43,649 nucleotides of DNA from Actinomadura geliboluensis (GTDB lineage Bacteria > Actinomycetota > Actinomycetes > Streptosporangiales > Streptosporangiaceae): NCBI RefSeq assembly GCF_005889745.1, contig NZ_VCKZ01000017.1, forward strand, positions 1-43,649, in the 5' to 3' direction. The position numbers and the translations under genes were made by a program. The notes below the pieces were generated by a model. That model had not been told where the DNA came from, did not search any database, and saw nothing but the letters and a program-made list of their open reading frames with translations. This document shows, piece by piece, positions 1 to 8,646 of this stretch. Numbering within the stretch: the stretch's first letter is position 1; each line of letters opens with the position of its first letter.

Positions 1-19
1 AGATGTCTATAAGAGACAG
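1..19 (+). other. Probable Nextera mosaic-end adapter remnant
   Basis: The first 19 bases (AGATGTCTATAAGAGACAG) match the Tn5/Nextera mosaic end AGATGTGTATAAGAGACAG at 18 of 19 positions. The natural sequence probably begins at about position 20. The adapter identity comes from knowledge of library kits; the match is seen directly. Confidence 0.9.
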
Positions 20-141
20 GCGGAGTCATCGCTGCAACAAGGGTGAATGCGAACAAACATCACGTCTTTGGCAAACCTGGACGAATCGGAATGGATAACG
101 CTGAATACGGCGCCGTAGCGCGGCGGCGTAGCGTGTCCCGC

Positions 142-870
142 ATGGACGTGGAGGCCGAGGCGGCGCGGGTCCTGGCGGAGTTGCGCGCCCAGGGCGATCC
201 GGCGCGCGCGCAGAGCGAGAAGAGCTATCTGAAGAGCGAGTTCGTCCACATCGGCGTGACCGTGCCCGCGCTTCGCAAAGTGGCCGTTTCTGCGGTCAAG
301 GGCAAGCCCACGCGGGAAGAGGTGCTGTCCCTGGCCCGACTCCTCTGGGACGTCACCGACGAAGGACGTCCCGTCCATGAGGCCCGTATGGCGGCGATCG
401 ACGTGCTCGTCAAGCGGGCGGCCCTACTGGAGCCTCCCGACATGGGGGTGGCCGAAGCGCTCATCCGCGACTCGGCGAGCTGGGTGTACGTCGACCATCT
501 CGCGGAGAAGGTCGTCGGCGGCCTGGTCATGCGCTACCCGGACCTGGCGGCGGCACTGGACGCGTGGGTCGCCGACCCCTACATGTGGATACGGCGTACG
601 GCCGTCCTGGCGCTGCTGCCGGGCGTCCGTGCGGGAGACCCGGCTCTGGAGCGAATCAGCCGGTACGGGGACGCGCTGCTGGGCGAGCGCGAGTTCTTCA
701 TCAGGAAGGCCCTGGGATGGGTCCTCCGGGAGCTTTCCAAGAAGGACCCGTCCTGGGTGGTGAAGTGGGTGGAGCCCCGCCTGGGCGCCATCTCGGGCGT
801 GACGCTGCGCGAGGCCGTCCGGCGGTTGCCCGCGGAGGAGGCCGCCCGGCTGCGCGGGCGGCCGTCCTGA
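142..870 (+). CDS. AlkD-like DNA alkylation repair glycosylase
   Basis: A 242-aa all-helical protein of the DNA alkylation repair (AlkD/AlkC HEAT-like) family, which excises 3- and 7-alkylpurines from DNA. The N-terminal signature SYLKSEFVHIGVTVPALR resembles the AlkD substrate-groove region. Two aromatic/acidic stretches, SWVYVDHLAEK and DPYMWIRRTAV, correspond in style to the Trp/Asp pocket of Bacillus AlkD, although I could not align them. I chose the ATG at 142 because homologous sequence begins there. In-frame starts at 43 (GTG) and 91 (ATG) would add 33 or 17 unconserved residues, and none of the three has a clear Shine-Dalgarno. The gene lies next to a contig edge, so its upstream context is missing. 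It is convergent with the metalloprotease gene. Confidence 0.82.
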   Translation: MDVEAEAARVLAELRAQGDPARAQSEKSYLKSEFVHIGVTVPALRKVAVSAVKGKPTREEVLSLARLLWDVTDEGRPVHEARMAAIDVLVKRAALLEPPDMGVAEALIRDSASWVYVDHLAEKVVGGLVMRYPDLAAALDAWVADPYMWIRRTAVLALLPGVRAGDPALERISRYGDALLGEREFFIRKALGWVLRELSKKDPSWVVKWVEPRLGAISGVTLREAVRRLPAEEAARLRGRPS

Positions 871-894
871 ACGCGGCGGGACGCGCTGGGCGTG

Positions 895-1926
895 TCAGGC
901 GCGCTGGGCGCGCTCGGCGCGGTAGGCCGTCCACACCTTGTGCATGCGGGCGCCCTGGCCCGCGGTGAAGGACGTCATGCACGTGTCGTAGCTGTAGTCC
1001 ATGTAGTTGTGCACCGGGTCGGCGCCGGCGGACGGGCAGGTGTCCTTGCCGGTCGGGCAGCCGTTCGACGGTTCGCGCTCGGCCGGGGTGTCGGCGACCC
1101 GGTCGCCCTGGCCGCCGCAGCCGTCCTGGAACGTGTGGTACAGCCCCAGCCAGTGACCCACCTCGTGGGTGGCGCTGAAGCCCTTGTTGAAGTGCTCGAT
1201 GGCCCCGCCCGGCATGCTGCCGTAGTGGATGGTCACGCCGTCCATCTGGGGGTCGGTCTTGTACTTCCACGGGAACGTCGACCAGCCGAGCAGGTCGCCG
1301 CCGATGTAGGTGCTGTAGAGGTTCAGCGTGCCCTTGCCGCCCTGGTGCAGCATCGGCTTGTACGTGCCCTCGTAGCGCTCCGGGTCCTGGAACCAGGCGG
1401 CGCTGTCGGAGCGGCTGATCCCGCGGAGCGCGAAGGAGATGCGCGTGTCCGCGCCGCCGTTCCGTCCTCCGTAGGAGGCGTTCATGGTGGCGATCTGGCG
1501 GTTGATCGCGGCGGTGGAGACGTTGCCGCGCTGCCCGTCGTGGATCACGTGGAAGAACACCGGGATCGTGATCCGCGGCGCCGAGCGGAGGTCGCCGGCG
1601 TCCGACTGGCCGCCGGTCTCGTCCACCGGGCCGAGGCCGAGCCGGTCCAGGAGGCGGTTGAGGCGCTGCTCCACGGTGGCGGCCTGTGCGGGCGTCAGGT
1701 CGTTGCGCTCGCGGCCGTGGGAGCCCGACCGCAGGCGTGCCTGCGGGTGCGCGCAGTCGTCCGCGCCCGCGCGCACCGTGTCACCCAAGCGCAGGGCGTC
1801 GCCTGCGCGCACGGGCGCGGCGGAGGGCGGCCCGGACGGCGTGGCCGGCCCCGCCGGCGCGGCCGGCAAGGACGGCGCCGCCGGGACGAGCGCGGCGAGC
1901 AGGGCGGTGGCGGCGAGCAGCTTCAC
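895..1926 (-). CDS. Secreted M43-type zinc metalloprotease
   Basis: A 343-aa exported protease of the M43 (cytophagalysin/pappalysin-like) group. Residues 1-26 form a signal peptide (MKLLAATALLAALVPAAP). The zinc site is HEVGHWLGLYHTF at 254-266, with H254, E255, H258 and H264, followed by a Met-turn NYMDYS near 307-312, as in metzincins. A Cys-rich segment between them (QDGCGGQGDR, NGCPTGKDTCP, DTC) suggests disulfides in the mature enzyme. The start is GTG at 1926 with AGGAG at 1931-1935; a longer frame reaches 1995 but would bury the signal peptide. Substrate unknown. The 11-mer CGCGCTGGGCG occurs at 882-892 and 900-910, on both sides of the stop codon. Confidence 0.88.
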   Translation of the reverse strand: MKLLAATALLAALVPAAPSLPAAPAGPATPSGPPSAAPVRAGDALRLGDTVRAGADDCAHPQARLRSGSHGRERNDLTPAQAATVEQRLNRLLDRLGLGPVDETGGQSDAGDLRSAPRITIPVFFHVIHDGQRGNVSTAAINRQIATMNASYGGRNGGADTRISFALRGISRSDSAAWFQDPERYEGTYKPMLHQGGKGTLNLYSTYIGGDLLGWSTFPWKYKTDPQMDGVTIHYGSMPGGAIEHFNKGFSATHEVGHWLGLYHTFQDGCGGQGDRVADTPAEREPSNGCPTGKDTCPSAGADPVHNYMDYSYDTCMTSFTAGQGARMHKVWTAYRAERAQRA

Positions 1927-2124
1927 GGCACTCCTAGGGAGGTCGCTTGCGGACGGGAGCCATGCAGGCGTGCGCGATCGACTACAGGGCGTCATTAACT
2001 CGTATCAGAACGCAGCGCCCCGATGAGTGTGATCAAGGTAAATGGATGCCGACCGTTATCGGTGAATCGCACCATGTGACGACCGGGCGGGGGGTGCGGG
2101 GCATAGGCGCAGGCAGCGGGCCCG

Positions 2125-2130
2125 TAGACT
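2125..2130 (+). promoter_or_regulatory. Candidate -10 box of guaA
   Basis: TAGACT fits the actinobacterial TAnnnT -10 pattern and lies about 35 nt before the guaA start. The identical hexamer occurs before pcrA at 34842. No convincing -35 is visible. The stretch from 1927 to 2165 otherwise holds the divergent upstream regions of the protease and guaA. Confidence 0.45.
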
Positions 2131-2165
2131 GGAAGCCCCTTCCGGCCGTGCGAAAGGCTTAGTTG

Positions 2166-3742
<1,577 letters not shown>

Positions 3743-3759
3743 GCGTGACCCGAACGGCC

Positions 3760-3791
3760 GAAGGCCCGGACGGCGCACCGTCCGGGCCTTC
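3760..3791. terminator. Bidirectional hairpin between guaA and ahpD
   Basis: Perfect 14-bp stem GAAGGCCCGGACGG / CCGTCCGGGCCTTC with a 4-nt CGCA loop, 26 nt after the guaA stop and 14 nt after the ahpD stop on the other strand. No U-tract on either side, as is common for actinobacterial terminators. Confidence 0.85.
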
Positions 3792-3804
3792 CGCATGTGC
3801 CGGG

Positions 3805-4347
3805 TCAGACGGTCGCGGGGGCCAGCGCGGCCTCGGCGTCCAGGGTCGCGGCCGTCGCGTTGACGACGGCGGCGATCCGCAGCGCCTCCTGGACGAGCTC
3901 GCGGGACAGGCCGGCCTCGCGGACGACCTTCTCGTGCGACTCCAGGCAGCGCCCGCACCCGTTGATCGCGGACACGGCGAGGCACCACAGCTCGAAGTCG
4001 ACCTTGTCGACGCCCGGCCGGCCGATGATCGACATCCGCAGCTTGGCGGGCAGCGTCGCGTACGTCTCGTCCCCGATGAGGTGGGTGGCGCGGTAGTACA
4101 CGTTGTTCATCGCCATGATCGACGCGGCGCCCTTGGCCGCCTCGAACGCCTCGGCGGTCAGGTAGTCGCCCGCCTCCTCGGCCAGTTCGCGGATGACGAC
4201 GGCGCTCCGGGTGGCGAGGGCGCAGGCCAGGACCGTCCCCCACAGCTGCTGCTCGGTGAGCTGGGAGGTGGAGGTCAGCGAGCCCAGGTTGAGCTTGGTG
4301 TCCTTGGCGTAGCCCGGGAGGGCGCCCTTCAGCGCGTCAACGCTCAT
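3805..4347 (-). CDS. ahpD: Alkyl hydroperoxide reductase AhpD
   Basis: A 180-aa carboxymuconolactone decarboxylase-fold protein that passes electrons to AhpC (in mycobacteria through lipoamide). The active site [13 protein letters not shown] gives C131, C134 and H138, with E119 upstream, matching E118/C130/C133/H137 of Mycobacterium tuberculosis AhpD. The two residues between the cysteines are GR instead of SH, so the His132 equivalent is lost. ATG 4347 is chosen because AAAGGA lies 9 nt upstream; a TTG two codons earlier is less likely. It follows ahpC on the same strand after 69 nt that contain a 13-bp hairpin (4371-4399), so its expression may be tuned separately from ahpC. Confidence 0.95.
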   Translation of the reverse strand: MSVDALKGALPGYAKDTKLNLGSLTSTSQLTEQQLWGTVLACALATRSAVVIRELAEEAGDYLTAEAFEAAKGAASIMAMNNVYYRATHLIGDETYATLPAKLRMSIIGRPGVDKVDFELWCLAVSAINGCGRCLESHEKVVREAGLSRELVQEALRIAAVVNATAATLDAEAALAPATV

Positions 4348-4370
4348 GATCAAGTGTCCTTTCCATGCGA

Positions 4371-4399
4371 ACGGCCGGCCGCGCGACGCGGCCGGCCGT
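4371..4399 (-). other. Intercistronic hairpin between ahpC and ahpD
   Basis: Perfect 13-bp stem ACGGCCGGCCGCG / CGCGGCCGGCCGT with a 3-nt loop, 17 nt after the ahpC stop and ahead of the ahpD ribosome site. It could act as a partial terminator or a 3'-end stabiliser giving more ahpC than ahpD mRNA. Confidence 0.7.
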
Positions 4400-4416
4400 C
4401 GACGAACGAGGGGGGA

Positions 4417-4977
4417 TCAGGCGCCGGCGCCGGCCAGCAGCTTGGTCGCGTCGAGGGTGTCCTCGCCCTTGTTCCAGTTGCAGGGGCACAGCTCGTCGCT
4501 CTGCAGCGCGTCGAGGACCCGCAGGACCTCCTTGACGTTGCGGCCGACGGACCCGGCGGTCACCATCGCGAACTGGATCTCGTTGTTCGGGTCGACGATG
4601 AACGTCGCGCGCTGCGCCACGCCGTCCGCGGTGAGGATGCCGAGGGCCTCGCTCAGCTCGCGCTTGAGGTCGGACATCATCGGGAACGGGATCTCGCGCA
4701 GGTCCGGGTGGTCCTTGCGCCACGCGAAGTGGACGAACTCGTTGTCGACGGACGCGCCGAGCACCTGGGCGTCGCGGTCGGCGAAGTCCTCGTTGAGGCG
4801 GCCGAACTCGGCGATCTCGGTCGGACACACGAAGGTGAAGTCCTTCGGCCAGAAGAAGACGACGCGCCACTTGCCCTCGTAGGACTTGTGGTTGATCGTC
4901 TCGAACGCGTTCTCGGCGTCCAGCGAGACGCAGGCGGTGAGCTCGTACTCGGGGAACTGGTCACCGACAGTAAGCAC
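4417..4977 (-). CDS. ahpC: Alkyl hydroperoxide reductase AhpC (peroxiredoxin)
   Basis: A 186-aa 2-Cys peroxiredoxin that reduces H2O2, organic peroxides and peroxynitrite. The peroxidatic motif DFTFVCPTE places the reactive cysteine at C51. The C-terminal ELCPCNWNKG gives C164 and C166, equivalent to C174/C176 of the mycobacterial enzyme, which exchange disulfide with AhpD. The start is GTG at 4977, with AAGGAG five nt upstream. A 7-bp stem at 5005-5024 lies in the leader. An OxyR-type site at 5118-5134 suggests peroxide induction. Paired with ahpD downstream. Confidence 0.97.
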   Translation of the reverse strand: MLTVGDQFPEYELTACVSLDAENAFETINHKSYEGKWRVVFFWPKDFTFVCPTEIAEFGRLNEDFADRDAQVLGASVDNEFVHFAWRKDHPDLREIPFPMMSDLKRELSEALGILTADGVAQRATFIVDPNNEIQFAMVTAGSVGRNVKEVLRVLDALQSDELCPCNWNKGEDTLDATKLLAGAGA

Positions 4978-5344
4978 GCATGCTCCTTCGTCATGAGAAA
5001 GGGTCGCCTCCGCATGAGGAGGCGCAGGAGGGCCGCGGGGTTTCCGCCTCGGCGGCCGATGTCACTCAGAGTGCCGCCGCTCGATCAAAAAGAGAAATCG
5101 ATAAATCCCACGAATGCGATAGGCATCGCCTATCAATCCCGAGCGCACCGCGGTGACCAGCGGAGATGTCGCACCCGGAAAACGCCGCCCGGACGAGCGG
5201 TAGACGTAAATCACACAGACTCGCCACAAATCGGGCTTAACACTGCGTAGCGCGCAAGTTTAGGGCGTTCGGCTTTCCGTGCACAACAGGTGACTAACGA
5301 CTCACCTCGGGAGAGGTGTCGCGATCGCCCCGGTGACCCCGTGG
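4978..5344. promoter_or_regulatory. ahpC upstream region (367 bp, no gene)
   Basis: Non-coding, with an A/T-rich patch around 5085-5135 that contrasts with the rest of the window. It holds the ahpC ribosome site (4982-4987), a 7-bp leader stem CGCCTCC/GGAGGCG (5005-5024) and the OxyR-type box (5118-5134). I could not assign the -10/-35 with confidence. The part from about 5150 to 5344 is downstream of the TetR gene and shows nothing recognisable. Confidence 0.7.
5118..5134. promoter_or_regulatory. Candidate OxyR operator upstream of ahpC
   Basis: GATAGGCATCGCCTATC is a perfect inverted repeat (7-bp arms, 3-nt centre). It contains ATAG-N7-CTAT, the OxyR half-site pattern, and T-N11-A at T5120/A5132, the LysR-family signature. 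It lies 141 bp before the ahpC start, and a bona fide oxyR is encoded 2.4 kb away. Confidence 0.75.
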
Positions 5345-5980
5345 TCAGCGGGCGCGGGCGGCGGCGTGGGTCGCGAGGGCCTCGGCCGCGTCGGCGAACA
5401 TGTCGGCCAGGTCGGACGGGGTGGCGTCGAGCTCGCCGTCCAGCCAGGCGATGAGGTTCTCGCTCCAGCCCGCAACGAGCATCGTGGCGGTGAAGCGCAT
5501 CTGCGCGTCGGCGGCGGAGGGGACGTCGTAGAACGTCCGCGCGTAGTCGATGACCTGGCGGGTGTTGCTGCGGAGCGCGGCGCGCTGGCGCGCGCGCAGG
5601 ACGGGGCTGGCGGGCGCCTCGATCAGCGCCACGCGGACCTTGCGGGGGTCGGCGGCGCCGACCGCGAGGGCCTCCACGGCGGCGGAGCGGACGGTCGCGC
5701 GGAGCCCGGCGCCGGACCCGGCGGCGGTGACGCCGCGGGCGGCGGCCTCGGTGATCTCGGTGACGATGCGGTCGTAGACCTCGGTCAGCAGGGCGTCCAG
5801 GTCGGTGAAGTTCTCGTAGAAGTAGCGCGGGTTGAGCCCGGCGCGCGCGCAGACGGCGCGTACGGAGGTCGCGGGCAGGCCCTCGGTGCCGAGCAGGTCG
5901 AGCGCGGCCTCCAGGAGCGCCGCGCGGCGGTCGGCGCGGCGGCGCTCGGCGGTGACGCCGCCGTAGGTGCGGGAACTCAC
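5345..5980 (-). CDS. TetR-family regulator, divergent from carotenoid oxygenase
   Basis: A 211-aa TetR repressor. The helix-turn-helix spans about residues 20-60 (LEAALDLLGTEGLPATSVRAVCARAGLNPRYFYENF); the rest is a helical ligand/dimer domain with no recognisable specificity. Start GTG at 5980. It is divergent from the carotenoid oxygenase across 71 bp that contain a strong promoter and a palindrome (6015-6028), so it probably represses that gene and perhaps itself. It is on the same strand as ahpC, 367 bp upstream, and is unlikely to be part of the peroxide response. Confidence 0.85.
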   Translation of the reverse strand: MSSRTYGGVTAERRRADRRAALLEAALDLLGTEGLPATSVRAVCARAGLNPRYFYENFTDLDALLTEVYDRIVTEITEAAARGVTAAGSGAGLRATVRSAAVEALAVGAADPRKVRVALIEAPASPVLRARQRAALRSNTRQVIDYARTFYDVPSAADAQMRFTATMLVAGWSENLIAWLDGELDATPSDLADMFADAAEALATHAAARAR

Positions 5981-5989
5981 CCCGCAATC

Positions 5990-6028
5990 TTGACACAGCC
6001 GTTGCCAGATCCTACGTTTCTGGAAACG
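5990..6028 (+). promoter_or_regulatory. Promoter and operator of the carotenoid oxygenase gene
   Basis: A consensus -35 TTGACA (5990-5995), exactly 17 bp, then -10 TACGTT (6013-6018). The palindrome CGTTTC-TG-GAAACG (6015-6028) overlaps the -10 and the expected start point, the classical place for TetR repression. CCAGAT repeats flank it at 6005-6010 and 6034-6039. Confidence 0.75.
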
Positions 6029-6051
6029 GATGTAGCCAGATGGAGGCCGCC

Positions 6052-7506
6052 ATGGCCCTGACCACCGCTCCGGACATGGGGAAGATCTTCACCCCGCTGA
6101 TGCACGAGCTCGACTACGCCGTCGACGAGATCGACGGGGAGCTCCCGTCCGGGCTCACCGGGACGCTGTACCGGATCGGCCCCGGGAAGTGGGAGGTCGG
6201 GCGCACCCTGATGCACCACCTGTTCGACGGCGACGGGATGGTGGCGCAGTTCGCCTTCGACGGGCGCTCGGTGCGGTTCCGCAACCGCTACGTGCGGACG
6301 CCGCAGTTCCGGGACGGCATGGTCGCCGGGCGGGCCCGCAAGCCCGGCGTCGGGACGGCCCTCCCCGGCGGTTTCTGGACGAACTTCGCGAAGTCGAAGG
6401 GGCCCGCCAACGCCGCCAACACCGGGATCGCGGTGCACGCCGAGCGGCTGCTGGCCCTCTGGGAGGGCGGGCCGCCGTACCGGCTCGACCCCGACACCCT
6501 GGAGACCCTCGGCGTCGACGACTTCCGCGGCCGCCTCCGGGGCATGCTCAAGGCGTTCTCCGCCCACCCCAAGTGGGACCCGGCGACCGGGGAGATGTTC
6601 AACTTCGGCCAGGAGTTCGTGCCGTTCCCCTCGCTGAACTGCTGGAAGGTCGACCGGCGGGGCCGGATGCGCCGGCTCGCCACGGTGCGGATGCTGGACC
6701 TGCCCTGGAACCACGACGTGGCGCTGACCGCGCGGCACATGGTCTTCGTCCTGGACCCGTACATGTTCGACGTGCGCACGATGCTGCGCGGCGGGCCCAT
6801 CTTCGACGCGATCCGGCACCGTCCGGAGAAGGGCACCCGGTTCGTGCTCGTGCCGCGCGACGGCGGCCCGGCGCGGATCGTGGAGCACGAGACGCTCGTC
6901 CACCTCCATGTCGCCAACGCCTTCGAGGACGGCGCGGACACCGTCGTCGACCTGGTGCAGTTCGATGACTACGAGGCGATCAGGCGCGACCTCACCGGCT
7001 TCCGCGCGCGCTTCCCCGGGCTGCCGTCCAGCCGGCTGATGCGGTACCGGATCACGCCATCGGGACGCGTGATCGAGACGCCGCTGGCCGACGTGAACGG
7101 CGAGTTCCCGCAGTACGACTGGCGCCGCTCCACGCGCAGGCACCGGTACACCTACATGGCTGGACGGACGGGTTCCGAAGGTCAGTACGACCAGGTCCTG
7201 AAAGTCGACAACGACACCGGCCGCACAGAGACCCATGAGGTCGGGCCGCACGCGTACGTGGGCGAGCCCATCTTCGTGCCCCGTTCTCCCGACGCGGCCG
7301 AGGACGACGGTTGGCTGCTGGCCGTGGTGTACCTCGCCGCAGAACACCGGTCGCAGCTCACCATCCTGGACGCTCGCGGCCTGGAGAGCGTCGCGGCGCT
7401 GAAGCTGAAGCACCACCTTCCGTTCGGTTTCCACGGCACGTTCACGAGCCGTGTCGCCGACCCCGGCGCCCCCATCCCGCACCCCGACCGACTCGCGCTG
7501 TGGTGA
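6052..7506 (+). CDS. Carotenoid oxygenase (RPE65/CCD family)
   Basis: A 484-aa non-haem iron dioxygenase of the carotenoid/stilbene cleavage family, a seven-bladed beta-propeller. The four iron-binding histidines can be placed: H172 (SAHPKWDP), H221 (PWNHDV), H286 (HVANAFE) and H461 (FGFHGTF). The family start YRIGPGKWE and HHLFDGDGMV are also clear. Start ATG 6052 with GGAGG at 6042-6046; an upstream in-frame ATG at 6040 overlaps that site. Substrate cannot be told from sequence: apocarotenoid or stilbene-type aromatic compounds are both possible. No carotenoid biosynthesis genes are nearby. Likely controlled by the divergent TetR. Confidence 0.92.
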   Translation: MALTTAPDMGKIFTPLMHELDYAVDEIDGELPSGLTGTLYRIGPGKWEVGRTLMHHLFDGDGMVAQFAFDGRSVRFRNRYVRTPQFRDGMVAGRARKPGVGTALPGGFWTNFAKSKGPANAANTGIAVHAERLLALWEGGPPYRLDPDTLETLGVDDFRGRLRGMLKAFSAHPKWDPATGEMFNFGQEFVPFPSLNCWKVDRRGRMRRLATVRMLDLPWNHDVALTARHMVFVLDPYMFDVRTMLRGGPIFDAIRHRPEKGTRFVLVPRDGGPARIVEHETLVHLHVANAFEDGADTVVDLVQFDDYEAIRRDLTGFRARFPGLPSSRLMRYRITPSGRVIETPLADVNGEFPQYDWRRSTRRHRYTYMAGRTGSEGQYDQVLKVDNDTGRTETHEVGPHAYVGEPIFVPRSPDAAEDDGWLLAVVYLAAEHRSQLTILDARGLESVAALKLKHHLPFGFHGTFTSRVADPGAPIPHPDRLALW

Positions 7507-7573
7507 ACGCCACGGCCGTTTGACCAGGGCCGCATCACTCTTCGTAATGGCGGTTCGATACCGTTCGGTCGAG

Positions 7574-8524
7574 ATGGCGATGAGCAGACCGACGGTGGCG
7601 CAGTTGCGGGCGTTCCTTGCGCTCGCCGAGCATCTGCACTTCAGGGACGCCGCCGCCGCGCTGCGCATGAGCCAGCCCGCGCTGTCCGGAGCCGTGGCCG
7701 CGCTGGAGGACACCCTCGGCACCCGGCTGGTCGAACGGACGACCCGCAAGGTCCTGCTGACCCCGGCGGGGGAGCGGGTCGCACGGCGGGCGGAGGTCGT
7801 CCTAGCCGAACTGGACCGCCTGGTAGACGAGGTCAAGGCCGTCCAAGGGACGCTTGTGGGGCCGCTCAGGGTCGGTGTGATCCCGACCGTCGCGCCGTAC
7901 CTGCTCCCGCTGGTCCTGCCGAGGCTCGCCAAGGAGTTCCCCGACCTGGAGCTGTCGGTCCACGAGGAGCAGACCGAGCACATCGTCGCCGAACTGCTCG
8001 CCGGACGCCTCGACGTGGTGCTGCTGGCGCTGCCCGTCGCCGCGGACGGCGTCGCGGAGATCGTCCTGTACGACGAGGACTTCGTGCTCGTCGCGCCGCC
8101 CGGGTTCGAACTGGGCGACGAGGAGGTCCCGCGCGAGGCGCTGAACGACCTCGACGTCCTGCTGCTCAACAAGGGCCACTGCATGCGCGACCAGGCCCTG
8201 GACATCTGCCGGGACGTCGGCGCGCGCGCCGCCGCCGCGACCTACGCGACGAGCCTGGCGACGCTGGTCCAGCTCGTGTCGGGCGGGTTCGGCGTGACGC
8301 TCGTCCCGGAGACGGCGCTGCCGGTGGAGACGCGCCGGGCGCCGAACCTCGGCCTGCACCGGTTCGCGGCGCCGGCGCCGTTCCGCCGGATCGGGCTCGG
8401 GTTCCGGTCGACGTCGCCGCGCGCGGAGGAGTTCGAGGCGCTCGCGGAGAGCGTCCGCGGCGCCGTCGCCGACTCCGGGGTGGCCGACGGGGTCCGTCCC
8501 GGCGGGTCAAGCGCCGAAGCGTAA
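7574..8524 (+). CDS. oxyR: Peroxide sensor/regulator OxyR (LysR family)
   Basis: A 316-aa LysR-type regulator. The N-terminal winged HTH is LAEHLHFRDAAAALRMSQPA (about residues 17-36). The effector domain contains LNKGHCMRDQALDIC, the redox signature of OxyR: C203 and C212 are nine residues apart, exactly like C199/C208 of E. coli, and form the peroxide-sensing disulfide. This makes OxyR far more likely than a generic LysR. ATG 7574 is chosen; ATG 7580 has a slightly better spaced GAG and is possible. In Streptomyces oxyR is adjacent and divergent to ahpCD; here a TetR gene and an oxygenase gene lie between, and oxyR starts 67 bp after the oxygenase stop. Confidence 0.93.
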   Translation: MAMSRPTVAQLRAFLALAEHLHFRDAAAALRMSQPALSGAVAALEDTLGTRLVERTTRKVLLTPAGERVARRAEVVLAELDRLVDEVKAVQGTLVGPLRVGVIPTVAPYLLPLVLPRLAKEFPDLELSVHEEQTEHIVAELLAGRLDVVLLALPVAADGVAEIVLYDEDFVLVAPPGFELGDEEVPREALNDLDVLLLNKGHCMRDQALDICRDVGARAAAATYATSLATLVQLVSGGFGVTLVPETALPVETRRAPNLGLHRFAAPAPFRRIGLGFRSTSPRAEEFEALAESVRGAVADSGVADGVRPGGSSAEA

Positions 8525-8601
8525 GGCTGCGGTAAATCGCGGCCAGGTGAGGTCAAGTCTGCGTCAGGGGACGGGACGGCAATGGCGATGCGTGTTCATG
8601 T

Positions 8602-8618
8602 GGTGGCGTAACGTCACC
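8602..8618. promoter_or_regulatory. Palindrome upstream of the GT2-TagF genes
   Basis: GGTGGCGTAACGTCACC is a 17-bp inverted repeat with one mismatch, 28 bp before the start of the first GT2-TagF gene and just ahead of its GAGGAGGAGG ribosome site (8633-8642). Candidate operator; no regulator identified. Confidence 0.45.
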
Positions 8619-8646
8619 ATGCTCTGTGGGGCGAGGAGGAGGCCCC

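Noticed and set aside
1927..2165. Purine riboswitch upstream of guaA
   Set aside because: No aptamer-like conserved core or three-way junction could be drawn; only a short ACCG/CGGT repeat was seen.
3745..5250. Open frame of 501 codons on the plus strand opposite ahpC/ahpD
   Set aside because: Antisense to two proteins with intact catalytic motifs; the open frame is a side-effect of high GC third positions.
7574..8524. Generic LysR activator of the neighbouring carotenoid oxygenase
   Set aside because: The paired redox cysteines in the OxyR motif identify it as OxyR, and the oxygenase already has a divergent TetR.
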